Shown here in pieces: positions 63,910-64,000 of a stretch of 64,000 nt of DNA. Position numbers and translations under genes: made by a program. The stretch's first letter is position 1, and each line of letters begins with the position of its first letter. Origin of the DNA: CAYJGJ01 sp964367585 (GTDB lineage Bacteria; Bacillota; Clostridia; Peptostreptococcales; Anaerovoracaceae); contig CAYIYH010000003.1 of assembly GCA_964367585.1 (NCBI GenBank), positions 94,858 through 158,857 of the forward strand, given 5' to 3'. The notes beneath the pieces are model-generated. The model did not search any database, was not told where the DNA came from, and was given only the letters and a program-made list of their open reading frames with translations.

Positions 63910-64000
63910 TCATAATGAGTGACCACCCGACACCTTAATCACTTCCCCCGTAATTGCACTTGCTTTATCACTCGCAAGAAAAAGGATTGCTTCTGCAATT
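63910..64000 (-). CDS. C-terminal end of a short-chain dehydrogenase/reductase, cut by the window edge
   Basis: A frame open from the window edge to a TGA at 63910-63912 encodes IAEAILFLASDKASAITG followed by EVIKVSGGHSL. The pattern FLASD-x2-S-x-ITGE-x3-V-x-GG is the standard C-terminus of FabG-like SDR enzymes. The catalytic part lies outside the window. Confidence 0.85.
   Translation of the reverse strand, partial: IAEAILFLASDKASAITGEVIKVSGGHSL

Overview
The window looks like chromosomal DNA of a low-GC anaerobic Firmicute of the class Clostridia. The evidence is AT-rich DNA, strong GGAGG-type ribosome binding sites with many GTG and TTG starts, a multi-cluster [FeFe] hydrogenase, acetate kinase, a pyruvate formate-lyase activating enzyme and a sigma-54/PrpR-type regulator. 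The exact genus cannot be read from the sequence. No tRNA, rRNA, CRISPR array, insertion sequence or phage module was seen.

Layout. 1-4.6 kb: a CoA-transferase / HMG-CoA-lyase-like operon with a near-perfect sigma-54 promoter, two palindromic upstream sites and its likely PrpR-type activator gene. 4.6-9.8 kb: a two-component system plus a LolD/FtsX-type ABC exporter, arranged like a peptide-antibiotic sensing and detoxification module. 9.9-12.7 kb: secreted MsrAB and a DEAD-box RNA helicase. 13.0-20.5 kb: a five-gene operon (aldehyde dehydrogenase, GPH symporter, SUMF1/C-type-lectin-fold protein, M32 carboxypeptidase, MFS permease) behind a promoter that overlaps a 40-bp perfect palindrome, followed upstream by a TetR gene. 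This is the best candidate for an uncharacterised system. 20.8-22.7 kb: a YtrA-type GntR/ABC operon. 22.9-26.3 kb: a flavin-binding protein, a GNAT gene broken by one in-frame stop, a cytosolic MsrAB and a MATE pump.

26.5-32.8 kb (plus strand): a NuoF-tail/GltD-like flavoprotein with an [FeFe] hydrogenase, then ackA and a GNAT gene. 33.0-37.4 kb: superoxide dismutase and a nucleoside-type ABC transporter lacking its binding lipoprotein. 37.6-49.9 kb: housekeeping genes (asnS, lysS, greA, valS, pgsA) with a DUF1643 gene, a PerM-like protein, an acyl-ACP thioesterase, a lipid kinase and a second MATE pump.

50.0-56.5 kb: metal and metalloid resistance. A CsoR/CopA copper operon has a consensus promoter lying inside a 23-bp inverted repeat. 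A thioredoxin-CcdA-ACR3 arsenic operon has an ArsR-type operator but no arsR in the window, and its ACR3 gene is frameshifted in a run of eight T. 56.5-64.0 kb: a large c-di-GMP phosphodiesterase with two degenerate GGDEF domains, a PAP2 phosphatase, a small HesB-like protein, an alpha/beta-hydrolase lipoprotein, a GNAT, PFL activase, and the tail of a short-chain dehydrogenase.

Many genes deal with stress (copper, arsenic, superoxide, methionine oxidation, antibiotics, efflux). Energy metabolism fits fermentation to acetate and H2.
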